This document shows, in pieces, positions 35,971 to 48,013 of a stretch of 64,000 nt of DNA (positions are counted from its first letter, which is position 1; every line of letters starts with the position of its first letter). The position numbers and the translations under genes are program-made. The notes under the pieces are model-generated. The model made no database searches and had not been told where the DNA came from. It worked only from the letters and a program-made list of their open reading frames with translations. This stretch comes from Triticum aestivum (lineage: Eukaryota > Streptophyta > Magnoliopsida > Poales > Poaceae), in the NCBI RefSeq assembly GCF_018294505.1, contig NC_057800.1, positions 178,746,353-178,810,352 on the forward strand. Direction: 5' to 3'.

Positions 35971-36474
35971 TCATTTCTTTTGAGAGCTCATGATTGGGGC
36001 ATGAATATAAAATTGACTTAAGCCTCCCCCAAGCTTGAGCGATGCTTTCTCCTTCGCGAGGCCAAAAATTATATATATAATTACGATCACAATGAACAAG
36101 ATGCTAGGATAAAACTTCTGATGAAATTCCAATTTCAATCGTTGGTAGTTCCATGATCCAATATCATCACATAGCCTAAACCATGTCAATGTTTCTCCCT
36201 TCAAAGATAAAGGGAAGACCTTCTTCTTGATAACATCCTTGGGCATACCTGCAAGCTTAAATAATCCACAAACTTCATCCACATAGATTAGGTGCAAATC
36301 GGGATGTAATGTTCCATCACCTGTGAAAGGATTAGCTAGCAGTTTCTCTATCATACTCAAAGGAATTTCAAAGTAAACATTTTCAGTAGGTTCAGTAGGT
36401 TGAGGAGCAACTCTTTGCTCCACTGGTCGGGGTGAAGATACCCTGAACAAGCCCCTCAAAGGATTATGTTCCAT
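35971..36474 (-). pseudogene. Gypsy-A gag, N-terminal part
   Basis: It begins at ATG 36474 (MEHNPLRGLFRVSSPRPVEQ) 75 bases beyond the primer site. It contains the gag core pattern LKGETLTWFRLCDDIGSW then YQRLKLEFHQKFYP, common to Gypsy capsid proteins. After KFYP (about 36110) the frame shifts and the ORF runs on in a wrong, hydrophobic frame; the correct frame would continue through REGESIAQAWGRLKS. It is therefore a broken capsid gene. Confidence 0.82.
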
Positions 36475-36548
36475 AGTAACAAGTGACAGTAAATTTCAGC
36501 ACACTTTAAATTTTTCCTTACCAAATTCCACCTACTAAAGGCGCTTCA

Positions 36549-36567
36549 CTCCCCAGCAACGGCACCA
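36549..36567 (-). promoter_or_regulatory. Gypsy-A primer binding site (tRNA-Asp-like)
   Basis: CTCCCCAGCAACGGCACCA on the plus strand resembles the 3' end of tRNA-Asp (two differences, both fitting transitions). It lies 11 bases from the inner edge of the LTR at 36579. Confidence 0.75.
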
Positions 36568-36578
36568 GAAAAGAGTCT

Positions 36579-37825
36579 TGATGACCCACACATGTAGGGG
36601 ATCTATCGTAGCCTTTTCGACAAGTAAGAGTGTCGAACCCAACGAGGAGCAGAAGGAAATGATAAGCGGTTTTCAGCAAGGTATTCTCTGCAAGCATTGA
36701 AATTATCGGTAACAGATAATTTTGTGATAAGGTAATTTGTAACGAGTAGCAATTAATAAAAGTAAATAAGGTGCAGAAATATGGACCAATCCTTTTTGTA
36801 GCAAAGGACAAGCCTGAACAAACTCTTATATAAAGGAAAGCGCTCCCGAGGACACATGGGAATTATCGTCAAGCTAGTTTTCATCACGTTCATATGATTC
36901 GTGTTCGGTACTTTGATAATTTGACATGTGGATGGACTGGTGCTTGGGTACTACCCTTACTTGGACACACATCCAACTTATGATTAACCCCTATTGCAAG
37001 CATACACAACTACAACAGAAGTATTAAGGTAAACCTAACCATAGCATGAAACAGATGGATCCAAATCAGCCACTTACGAAGCAACGCACAAACTAGGGTT
37101 TAAGCTTCTGTCACTCTAGCAACCCATCATCTACTTATTACTTACCAATGCCTCCCTCTAGGCCCAAAAAATGGTGAAGTGTCATGTAGTCGACGTTCAC
37201 ATAACACCACTAGAGGGATGACAACATACATCTCATCAAAATATCGAACGAATACCAAATTCACATGACTACTTGTAGCAAGACTTCTCCCATGTCCTCA
37301 GGAACAAACGTAACTACTCACAAAGCATATTCATGTTCATAATCAGAGGGGTATTAATATGCATAATGGATCTGAACATATGATCTTCCACCAAGTAATC
37401 CAACTAGCATCAACTACAAGGAGTAATCAACACTACTAGCAACCCACAGGTACCAATCTGAGTTTTGGATACAAAGATTGGATACAAGAGATGAACAAGG
37501 GTTTGAGATGAGATGGTGCTGGTGAAGATGTTGATGGAGATTGACCCCCTCCTGATGAGAGGATCGTTGGTGATGATTTCCCCCTCCCAGATGGAAGTTT
37601 CCCCGGCAGGATAGCTCCGTCGGAACCCTATATTGGTTCCGCCAAGGTTCCGCCTCGTGGCAGCGGAGTTTCATCCCGTGAGATAGCTTATGATTTTTTC
37701 CTCGATGAAAGACTCCATATAGCCAAATATGGGCATCGGAGGGCCACCATGGGGCCCACGAGGTAGGGGGCGCGCCCAGGGGGGTAGGGCGCGCCCCCCA
37801 CCATCATGGACGATGGGTGGCCCCC
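36579..37825 (-). repeat. Gypsy-A 5' LTR, inner part
   Basis: On the plus strand it starts TGATGACCCACACATGTAGG (the inverse of the LTR 3' end) and runs to 37825, where Gypsy-B begins after CCCCC. No gene is present. GGGGCGCGCCC-type sequence near 37760-37800 is typical of the GC-rich part of such LTRs. The outer 267 bp lie at 63205-63471. Confidence 0.85.
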
Positions 37826-38302
37826 TGTCGATGTCAAAACCGGCGAATCTTGGGTAGGGGGTCCCGAACTGTGCGTCTAAGGTCGATGGTAACAGGAGAC
37901 AGGGGACACAATGTTTTACCCAGGTTCGGGCCCTCTCTACAGAGGTAATACCCTACGTCCTGCTTGATTGATCTTGATGAATATGAGTATTACAAGAGTT
38001 GATCTACGATGAGATAGTAATGGCTAAACCTAGAGGTCTAGCTTGTATGGCTATGCTAATGGGTATGCCCTCCGAACTAAGTCCTCCAGTTTATATAGAC
38101 ACCGGGAGGATCTAGGGTTACACAAGGTCAGTTACAAAGAAAAGAATCTACATATTTGGTCGCCAAGCTTGCCTTCCACGCCAAGGAGAGTCTCATCCAG
38201 ACACGGGTGCAGTCTTTGGTCTTTGTATATTCGCATCCCATCAGTCTGGCCCATGGCTAAGAGGCCGGACGCCCGAGGACCCCTTAGTCCAGGACTCCCA
38301 CA
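37826..38302 (-). repeat. Gypsy-B 3' LTR
   Basis: It starts TGTCGATGTCAAAACC and ends GGACTCCCACA on the plus strand. TTTATATAG near 38091, read on the minus strand, is CTATATAAA, a TATA box for element transcription. Adjacent CCCCTCAA (38306-38313) is, on the minus strand, the purine-rich primer tract. Confidence 0.92.
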
Positions 38303-38834
38303 GTAGCCCCTCAACCTGGCTTCAATGACAACATATCCGGCCCGTAGATCTGTCTTCGGCATTGCAAGGCGGGTTCCTACTTCCGAACTCCAAGATAGTC
38401 TTCGGATGTATTGAACGTGTCCGGACCTTAACACAAACACACAACCATAGAGAGAATATAATATTCCAGGAGTCCAATCTGCTGACAACTTTTTACAACA
38501 TGACATCACGCTCGCCCAGTTTTTCAAACCATTTCCTGTCCCGTCGTTCCACGTTTTGAGGCGCGGTTGCTATTGGCACATTCTGTCGAAATAGATATCA
38601 TGTCCCCTTATTGTGGGATTCTCATTAATACGAGCGTGGTTAACCCAACCGTTCCGTTGGAAAGATTCCTTAGGAAAAGGCAGGCTTTCAGGCTCCGGAG
38701 GAGGCGTTTAATCCCCGCTGCCTTTATAAAGGAACCAAGGGTCGTCCTTTTTGATGCCAAACTTCTCCTCAGCCTCTCCAACCTTGAGTTCTAGCACCCA
38801 AGGTTTCGACTTCGTTGCTCCGAGCTTCCCCATT
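38303..38834 (+). promoter_or_regulatory. Promoter region of the antisense gene in Gypsy-B
   Basis: This is 530 bp without a conserved ORF between the 3' LTR and the antisense ATG. CCTTTATAAAGG (38721-38732) is a good TATA box about 105-110 bp ahead of the ATG, which would place transcription start near 38755 and leave a leader of about 80 nt. The region suggests the gene has its own promoter rather than using the LTR. Confidence 0.5.
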
Positions 38835-40956
38835 ATGTCCGGACCCAGCCCTCAAGGCCGATGGGTGGCTTCCTCCGTTATAGAGGAGGATATTGCGAAG
38901 CTTCGAGCGGCCAGATACCTGACCGCGGAAATCCACCATAGGCTTCCTGCTCAAGGGTAAGTTATCCCGACATCCAGATCTGGGGAGAGGGTCGTGTTCA
39001 TCTCACACTTCCTTCGAGGGCTAGGGCTCGCTCTTCACCCCTTCGTTAGGGGGCTAATGTTCTATTATGGACTAGATATTCACGATCTAGCCCCAGAGTC
39101 TTTCTTCCATGTCTCAGCACTCATCATTATGTGGGAAGCCTTCCTCCGAATCCCCCACACTTTGGCTTATGGATCAAGACCTTCAGTGTGAAACCAAAGG
39201 TAGTCGACGGGGAACAGGTGGAGTTCGGCGGTGCTGTAGTCAGCCAGCTCACCAACACTCCTTGGCCAAAAGGCTCTTTTGCCGAAACTTCCAATCAATG
39301 GCAGCGAGAGTGGTTTTATGTTACGGAACCCCGCAACACCAAGTGGGTAGCTAAACCCACGTTTTGCCCTGGCCCATTGTTACAACTTGCATCATGGGCC
39401 AACAAGGGGCTGGATTGGGGATCAGTTGATGAAGTGCGGACTCTACAAAGCCGCATCCGAACCCTCCTCAAGACGGACATTGATCTTGTCAGCGTGATTC
39501 AAGTAATGCTAATTCGACGAATCCTTCCATGCCAACGTAGTCCTCTCCGTATGTGGTATTTTAATCTAGAAGGACCACGAACCCTCCAACACTTCTTCGG
39601 CATTACACACAAAGGGATGTGGCAGTTGTTTTTCGGAAAACGAAAACATTGGCTGGACACTACTAAGGACACAGGCCTCGACTGTAACCATCCGGGTACC
39701 CCGGTAAGCACTTGACTTCTGAACACCCCCCTTTTTAAGTATGCCGTAATACATTACTAAGCAAACTATCTCCTTCCGGGGTTGGATAAAGAAAGCGGAG
39801 CTGATTAGGTGTCCGGCCCCTCTTCCCGAGGGTTCAGCGGATCATGTATTAACAAGGATGCTAGCCCCGACACCGTACCAGATGCCTGTGAAGGAGGGCA
39901 AGGCAGAGAGGACCAAAGATCGCCCCCATCCCGAAGGTGTGCCAGAAATTGTGTTCATAGGAATCAAGACACCATCGTCCGAAGACAAAAATGAAGGGGA
40001 AGTCAACGTCTCTTCCCCCCATGGGAAGAAAAGGGCCGCCTCCGAAGATTGGGAGGAAAAGGCTCCTAAGCGAGGCAAGATGCCTTCGTCGGGTGGCTCG
40101 GGCTTGGAGGACAATGTCATCGCGCAGTCCCATGGTGAGGACAAGCCTCAGGCCAAATCGTAAGTGAACAAGGGTGTTTAAACGCGTCCCATCCCTTTCA
40201 TGTAACGTCTAGAATATATGCTTTTTGTAGTTCGGCGCGCAGTCTTCTTCAACAATCCTCTTCCTAGGGGGATCTTCCCCCGGAGATGATGGAAAGTGAG
40301 ACGTCTCCACCAATCTCTTCGCCCAACAGGGTGGACGACTTCGAGGTGTCATTGCAGAGAGTCTCTCCCGATCAACAAGTGATGCGAGGGATGATGAAGA
40401 TACATCCCGAAGGTGATACTTCGGTGGCCCAGGGTTCGGGGACCAACAATAAAGGCCCCGAACATTCCGGTCTACAGTCGGATATGAATAAACATATCCC
40501 TTCAAAGGAAGGCCGTACTCCTACAGCAGCCTCCGGAGACCCAGAGGCGCCGGATATATTGACGAACATGCTACGACAGGCGTCTGTCTCAGAGGAACAT
40601 CGTACCTTGATGGGCGCAGTGATCGAAAAGGTCCTGGCCACGAAGAGCGGATTGAATGAGGCCTTCGTGGGCTTGCTAAGAGGCTTCGAGGTTTGTACCG
40701 TAATATGTTCAATTGTGTTTTATTCAAGAATACACCTGTGTATAGATAGTAGCCCCTGAGACTCTGATTGGCTTCCCGAGGGAGGCGATCAGAGGATCAA
40801 AAGATATGCCCAGGAAGTAATATGATTAATTGGAACACAGGCTGTGACCTCCCCAGAAACTATCCGGACTGTAGAGATTGCGGATTTGCAATGCAAGATT
40901 GTTGAGGCAGATACAGATTTCGCGCTTATCAATAGGCGTCTTGACGAGTCGCAAGG
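38835..40956 (+). pseudogene. Antisense gene of Gypsy-B, exons 1-4 (putative gypsy-type transposon protein, Transposase_28-like)
   Basis: ATG at 38835 starts MSGPSPQGRWVASSVIEEDI. The conserved domain continues through GERVVFISHFLRGLGLALHP, LMFYYGLDIHDLAPESFFHV, then FGLWIKTFSVKPKVV, WFYVTEPRNTKW, VIQVMLIRRILPCQ. Exon ends are suggested by GT at about 39703, AG near 39779, GTAAGT at about 40159, TTTTGTAG at 40223-40230, GT at about 40690 and ACACAG at 40835-40840. Later exons are acidic and Lys-rich, then coiled-coil (IADLQCKIVEADTDFALINR). Lesions are TAA near 38959 (Gln codon), a frame change near 39150 and others. Gypsy-C interrupts exon 4 at 40957 and the gene resumes at 57843. The function of this family is unknown; the name comes from its location in transposons, not from shown activity. 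Confidence 0.75.
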
Positions 40957-43900
40957 TACCCTAGCTAGTCATGCATTAGAGTGTTGCATCATGTTTACTC
41001 TTTCATCAGAAACTTGAAATGGGGATTTGTGAAACCCTCAGAATCATTTTGAAAATGACCCAAATAAATTTTTTTCCAAAAGGGTCCAAGAAAATGCTCA
41101 TGTTGCTCTCTGAAAATATTGGACAGAGATAAAAATCAAACCAATATTTTTAAGAGCTCATAGGTATTTATTTTGGGCATTTGGAATTAATGCATAACTA
41201 TTTGCATTGGAAATATATTAGTTATATATATTAATATATGTCCAAAAATTATGCCACCTATTGGGAAGCTCTGGAATAATATATCTAGCTCCTGCAAAAA
41301 TTGGCATAAGGTAATAAAATGATTTAATATTTTATTTAAATCAAAACAAATGACAGAAATTAGAAAAACAAAAATAAATAAAAGAAGGAGAAGCTTACCT
41401 GGGGCTCCTCCCTGTGCAGCCCAACAGTAGCTGGCCGGCCCAGCCAGCAGGCGGCCCAGCCCGCCTCCTCCTCTGTCGTCTTCGTCCTCGACAGAGGGAG
41501 GGGAGCGTGCCCGGCGCGCGCGCGCCACCGCGCCACGCCACCAGCTCGCCTGCCTGCCTGCCTCTCCGCTCCTCGTCTGGATGCCCTGGAACGACGCCAC
41601 GCCCCCCCCGTACTCTCTCACTCTCCCCCGGTTCTTCCTCTCCTCTCCCTCGCTCTCTCTCTCCCGTGTCCGAACGCACCCATCGCCGCCGTTCGCCATA
41701 GCCGCCGCCACCGGCCTCCCCTCGCCTTCCCGACTCGCGCAGGAGCTCCGCCCCCTCGCCCTGAAGCTCTCCGTCAAGCCACAAGACGCCGAACGCCCTG
41801 TGGAGCCGCCGTCGCCATCGTCTTCCTCCTCGGGCTCCGACCACCATCGCCGTTGATTCGCCGTCTCCAGTGCGTCCCCGAGCCCGCTTCGACGCCCGCT
41901 GCAACCGCGGTGAGCTCCGCCACCGTTTCCCTCTCTTCTCCCCCTCGTTCCTGCGTCGTAACTCCGTTTCCCACCACGGCCGAACCTCCGCCGTCGCCGA
42001 GCTCGCCGTCGACGCAGCTCCGGTGACCATTTGGTCACCCCGGCGAGTCCAACAAGTTCGTAAGGCCCCGTAGAGCATCCCTAGTGCCTTGCTTCGCTCG
42101 CCTTCGAGCTCCAACCACGTTTCCGTGCACGACCGAACCCCGGCGGCCGTAGCCGAGCTCGCCGCCGTCGACTCCGGCCACCCCAGGCCCAGCCACGGCC
42201 ACCGCCCGACGCGCCATCGAGCTAGCTTTCCAACGCACCTAGCCGCACGCCGTTTGGAGCACCACAGAGGAAACCCGGGGCACATGTACGCCGCGGACCT
42301 CGCCGGCGACTAACCGCCGGCGGGTTTGACTTGTTCGACCTGGGGTTTGACCCCCCCAGAGTCACTGACGCGTGGGCCCCGTCGGCCAGGTGGTTAGCTT
42401 AGTGCAAATCACTGTTAATTAACCCCCTGACACTGACCAGTGGGCCCCAGCGCCACTAACTCTTAATTAGGATTAAACTAACCTCTGTTAAACCCCCCTG
42501 TCACTGACGTGTGGACCCCACACGTCAGGTTTGACCCCAGCCAGCCGCAGTTGACCGCTGACGTCGTGCTGACGTCATGCTGGCGCAATATATATATTTC
42601 TGGATTTAAATTAAATCAGGAAATTCTAGAATATAATTTAAACTTCAAAAATTCATAACTTTTATTCTGTAACTCCAAATCAGACAAATTATATATGAAA
42701 AATGATCAGAAAAATCCAATCTATCCATCTGTACTATTTTCATGCATGATCAAACAAGTTAAATTGATGTTTAAAGCAGAACAAGGAAAAGCACTTTAAA
42801 AGGCCATGTTTGAGTTTGAAATTTGAATCTTTGATTCAAATTGGTTCAGACCCTTTTGGTTTTAGTTGCATTAGCCCAACACACTCATATTGCCATGTTT
42901 CATGCATGCATCATATTGTTGCACATTGTTTGGTGATGGTTGTGTATCGGTGTCCTTTGCGACAGGTTCTGCCTCCGAGGAGTACCGTGATTACCCTAAC
43001 GAAGAACCGTATCAGTGCATCGAACCATCAGGCAAGCAACCAACCATTTGATCATATCGATACAAACCCATGTTCTCGCTCCTGCTCTCTTTTACTGCAT
43101 TTAGACAACGCGTTTCAAACTGCTGTGTGCTACGGTAGTTGAACCCATTTCCTCTGCATGACCTGTCATTGCCACAGTAACTAGATGAAACCCACTAGCA
43201 TGTGTAGGAGTTGATTGAGCCATATGTATGTGTTGTTCCTACCTTGCTATGCCTGCTATGCCTAGAGTCGTGTCAGGTCTGGTTCATCTGGGTGATGGGC
43301 TAGAGTGAAATGATTATGTCGGTAATAAGAGTGGTGTGGTGAACACGATTTGGTAAAGGTATCGATGAGAGGCCATGTAGGAGTACATGGTGGGTTGTTT
43401 CATTGAAGCCGACCTTAAGCACTGAGATCTGTATGTGTGATTTAAGATACAGCTACTACCATGCATTGGGCCCTGAAATATGACCCCGCTCGACTTCTTA
43501 TTCACCCTAGCTCTCTGTCCAGGAGTTGCAAGTAGTTTCTGGTGTTTGTAGCCTACTGGAGGCCGTGGACAGCGCTGACCGTAGGGGTGGGCTGGGATGC
43601 GGTAGGTACGTGGCCGGGTGTACCGAATACCCGTTAGGTATCTCGGGAACCCTGTTCACATCGTTCGGGGCCGTATGGGAAACCTCGGCCGGACTCCCTG
43701 CGGATGGAACCTGAATAGGCGATAAACCTGGACTAGAGGCTTAAGTGTTTAGGTAGGTCGTGGTCTACACCCACGTCGGCTTTCGCTTGAAGTCTGCCGA
43801 GCACATGTCGTGTGCAGACGCTAAGTGGTGGAAACATGTATGAAGAAGTACACCCCTGCAGGGTTATCATGATCTATTCGAATAGCCGCGTCCGCGGTAA

Positions 43901-45086
43901 AGGACTACTTGGTTGCCTATACAGTTCATAGACAAGTAAATGGAAACTACTAAAAGCCTCAAGATAAGTGTGAGTGCCGAGGATGGCTCTTCCGTAGGAA
44001 GACGGAGGTGGATCCTCGGTAGTGTATTGAAGTGGTGAGTAGTGGACTCGTCTGCGCAAAACATTTCAAGTTGGTGTATCGTAGGATAGTCTAGCCAAGA
44101 GTCAAAGCTAGCTTGCTGCAATAACTCCACCAACCCTTCTTGATACTATGCATGTATGTAGGATCTGATGTAAGTCTTGCTGAGTACCTTTGTACTCATG
44201 TTGCTATAATCTACATTTTTACAGAAGACGCTGCAACCCCTCCTGATGGGTTCTATGTAGACGTTGACATCAACGAGTAGGCTAAAGACCCAGGTGGTGA
44301 CCCTGAGCTTGTGATGGACCACGTAGTATAGTTAGGCTTCCAAGCCTCTTTTATTTTACTAGTTGTCTGTACCCAGACAATGTACTTCCGCTGCTGGCTT
44401 GTATGATTGTATGACTTGTATGTTGGGTCGTGAGACCCGTACCTTTGCGAATGTTATGTATGGCTCCCTGAGCCTTAAATAAAGTACTTGTGTCATAGAG
44501 TCATGTTGTGATGCTTCGTTGTATTTGCACATATCGAGCATATTGTGTGTATGATTGAAATGCTTGGTATGTGTGGGATCTGACTATCTAGTTGTTTATC
44601 TTTAGTAGCCTCTCTTACCGGGAAATGTCTCCTAGTGTTACCGCTGAGCCATGGTAGCTTGCTACTGCTCTGGAACACTTAGGCTGGCCGGCATGTGTCC
44701 TTCTTCGTTCCTGTGTCTGTCCCTTCGGGGAAATGTCACGCTTTGAGTACCGGAGTCCTGTTAGCCCGCTACAGCCCGGTTTACCGGAGTCCTGCTAGCC
44801 CAGTGCTACAGCCCGGACCCACTTGCTGATGACCGACACGTTCGAAGCTGGGTCATGGATGCCTGTCCCTGTAAGTCTGTGCCACTTTGGGTTTACAACT
44901 AGTCATGTCAGCCTGGGCTCTTTATCATATGGATGCTAGCGACACTATCATATACGTGAGCCAAAAGGCGCAAACGGTCCCGGGCAAAGGTAAGGCGACA
45001 CCCGTGGGAATACCGTGCGTGAGGCCGCAAAGTGATATGAAGTGTTACCGGCTAGATCGATGTGACATCGAGTCGGGGTCCTGACA
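40957..45086 (+). repeat. Gypsy-C 5' LTR, full-length copy (copy 1)
   Basis: 4130 bp from ACCCTAGCTAG (first few bases lost) to CCTGACA. AT-rich first 430 bp, then GC-rich (CCGCCG, CTCTCTC), then AT-rich. AATAAA at 44478 fits a polyadenylation signal in R/U5. Long minus-strand ORFs (41187-42285) are GC-rich LTR sequence with no recognisable domain. The part left of about 43516 matches the 3' LTR better; the part right of 43595 is a different variant. Confidence 0.9.
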
Positions 45087-45092
45087 GCGTTG

Positions 45093-47573
45093 AATTAAAT
45101 CAGGAAATTCCAGAATATTAATTAAACTTCAAAAATTCATAACTTTTATTCTGTAACTCCAAATTGGACAAATTATATATGAAAAATGATCAGAAAAATC
45201 CAATCTATCCATCTGTACCATTTCCATGCATGATCAAACAAGTTAAGTTGATGTTTTAATCAGAACAAGAAAAGGCACTTTAAAAGGCCATATTTGAATT
45301 TGAAATTTGAATCCTTGATTCAAATTTGTTCAAACCCTTCTGGTTTTAGTTGCATTAGCCCAACACACTCATATTGCCATGTTTCATGCATGCATCATAT
45401 TGTTGCATATTGTTTGGTGATGTTTGTGTATCGATGTCCTTTGCGACAGGATCTGTCCCCGAGGAGTACCGTGATTACCCTAACGAAGAACCGTATCCGT
45501 GCAACGAACCATCAGGCAAGCAACCAACCATCTGATCATATCGATACAATCCCATGTTCTCGCTCCTGCTCTCTTTTACTGCATTAAGACAACGCGATTC
45601 AAACTGCTGTGTGTTACGGTAGTTGAACCCATTTCCTCTGCATGACCTGTCATTGCCACAGTAACTAGATGAAACCCACTAGCATGTGTAGGAGTTGATT
45701 GAGCCATATGTATGTGTTGTTCCTACCTTGCTAAGCCTGCTATGCTTAGAGTCGTGTCAGGTCTGGTTCATCTGGGTGATGGGCTAGAGTGAAATGATTA
45801 TGTCGGTAATGAGAGTGGTGTGGTGAACACGAATTGGTAAAGGTATCGATGAGAGGCCATGTAGGAGTACATGGTGGGTTGTTTCATTGAAGCCGACCTT
45901 AAGCACTGAGATCTGTATGTGTGATTTAAGAATCAGCTACTACCATGCATTGGGCCCGAAACCAATGGACCCTCTCGACTTCTTATTCACCCTAGTTCTC
46001 CGTCCAGGAGTTGCAAGTAGTTTCTGGTGTTTGTAGCCTACTGGAGGCCGTGGACAGCGCTGACCGTAGGGGTGGGCTGTGATGCGGTAGGTACGTGGCA
46101 CGGTGTACCGAATACCCGTTAGGTATCTCGGGAACCCTGTTCACATCATTCGGGGCCGTATGGGAAACCTCGGCCGGACTCCCTGCGGATGGAACCTGGA
46201 TAGGCGATAAACCTGGACTAGAGGCTTAAGTGTTTAGGTAGGTCGTGGTCTACACCCACGTCGGCTTTCGCTTGAAGTCTGCCGAGCACATGTCGTGTGC
46301 AGACGCTAAGTGGTGGAAACATGTATGAAGAAGTACACCCCTGCAGGGTTATCATGATCTATTCGAATAGCCGCGTCCGCGGTAAAGGACTACTTGGTTG
46401 CCTATACAGTTCATAGACAAGTAAATGGAAACTACTAAAAGCCTCAGGATAAGTGTGAGTGCCGAGGATGGCTCTTCCGTAGGAAGACGGAGGCGGATCC
46501 TCGGTAGTGTATTGAAGTGGTGAGTAGTGGACTCGTGTACGCAAAACCATTTCAAGTTGAAGTATCGTAGGATAGTCTAGCCAAGAGTCAAAGATGGCTT
46601 GCTGCAACAACTCCACCAACCCTTCTTGATAATATGCATGTATGTAGGATCTGATGTAAGTCTTGCTGAGTACCTTTGTACTCATGTTGCTATAATTTGC
46701 ATTTTTACAGAAGACGCTGCAACCCCTTCTGATGGGTTCTACGTAGACGTTGACATCAACGAGTAGGCTAAAGGCCCAGGTGGTGATCCTGAGCTTATGA
46801 AGGACCACGTAGTATAGTTAGGCTTTCCAAGCCTCTTTTATTTTACCAGTTGTCTGTACTCAGACAAGTTACTTCCGCTGCTGGTTTGTATGACTGTATG
46901 ACTTGAATGTTGGGTCGTGAGACCCGTTCCTTTGTGTATGTTATGTATGGCTCCCTGAGCCTTAAATAAAGTACTTGTGTCGTAGAGTCATGTTGTGATG
47001 CTTCGTTGTATTTGCACATATCGAGCATATTGTGTGTATGATTGAAATGCTTGGTATGTGTGGGATCTGACTATCTAGTTGTTTATCTTTAGTAGCCTCT
47101 CTTACCGGGAAATGTCTCCTAGTGTTACCACTGAGCCATGGTAGCTTGCTACTGCTCTGGAACACTTAGGCTGGCCGGCATGTGTCCTTCTTCGTTCCTG
47201 TGTCTGTCCCTTCGGGGAAATGTCACGCATTGAGTACCGGAGTCCTGTTAGCCCGCTACAGCCCGGTTTACCGGAGTCCTGCTAGCCCAGTGCTACAGCC
47301 CGGACCCACTTGCTGATGACCGACACGTTCGAAGCTGGGTCATGGATGCCTGTCCCTGTAAGTCTGTGCCACTTTGGGTTTACGACTAGTCATGTCAGCC
47401 CGGGCTCCTTATCATATGGATGCTAGCGACACTATCATATACGTGAGCCAAAAGGCGCAAACGGTCCCGGGCAAAGGTAAGGCGACACCCGTGGGGATAC
47501 CATGCGTGAGGCCGCAAAGTGATATGAGGTGTTACCGGCTAGATCAATGTGACATCGAGTCGGGGTCCTGACA
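45093..47573 (+). repeat. Gypsy-C partial second 5' LTR (copy 2)
   Basis: 2481 bp corresponding to the last 2478 bp of copy 1 (from AATTAAATCAGG at 42609). It follows GCGTTG, which is the start of the internal region found again at 47574. Left of 46001 it differs from copies 1 and 3; right of 46080 it is almost identical to the 3' LTR. Confidence 0.92.
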
Positions 47574-47577
47574 GCGT

Positions 47578-47589
47578 TGGCATCAGAGC
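47578..47589 (+). promoter_or_regulatory. Gypsy-C primer binding site (initiator tRNA-Met-like)
   Basis: TGGCATCAGAGC differs in one base from TGGTATCAGAGC, the usual complement of the plant initiator tRNA-Met 3' end. It lies four bases inside the LTR edge at 47573. Confidence 0.85.
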
Positions 47590-48013
47590 CGGACTGCCTG
47601 TAGGTTCTCCAAGCCAAACTGGTCGATGTTGAGTCTAGAAGTTCTTTAGTTATATTTAGGGGAATTGTTTGTGGGTTGGAACGTAAGGCTCTTTTTACTC
47701 CTTTATCTAATGACATTCTGATCTGAGTCAGTCTATTCTTCCACCGGGAGTTAAGGAATTAGGATCTATTCTCTCTATCAGGATCACGCGTTACTAATCA
47801 GTAGTACCTTATAGGTTTGATGGATACAAGCCTAGTTCAATCCTATTACCACATTATGTTGCTAGGATGGACTCAGAACTTGATATGATGATGTTGAGTG
47901 TGTATGAAATTCTTGTCAAATGTCTCAAAATCCTTCTTGAGCATTTACAGCTGTTATGCTGCCGAAATTTTGCTAGAAATTCTAATGCCTTTGCATTATG
48001 ATTGTGCTTTCAG
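47590..48013 (+). other. Gypsy-C leader between primer site and first ORF
   Basis: 424 bp, AT-rich, no ORF of note. It ends TTGTGCTTTCAG directly before ATG, a pyrimidine-AG context like a splice acceptor, so the first ORF may be reached by splicing. Confidence 0.4.

Larger units (their letters stand above)
33423..37825 (-). mobile_element. Gypsy-A, 5' half (minus strand)
   Basis: Read on the minus strand from 37825 leftwards it holds most of the 5' LTR, the primer site, gag, protease, RT and the first part of RNase H, and stops at the CACTA-2 junction. Its LTR is cut at 37825 by Gypsy-B and resumes at 63205. Confidence 0.9.

Noticed and set aside
41187..42285. Two minus-strand ORFs of 283 and 296 residues repeated at 53802-55039
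   Set aside because: They lie in GC-rich LTR sequence, overlap in different frames, and recur only because the LTR is repeated. No domain is seen.
46359..46808. 149-residue minus-strand ORF found again at 56628-57077
   Set aside because: It lies within LTR copies 2 and 3 but is broken in copy 1 (43867-44133). It has no recognisable domain and is better explained by LTR repetition.
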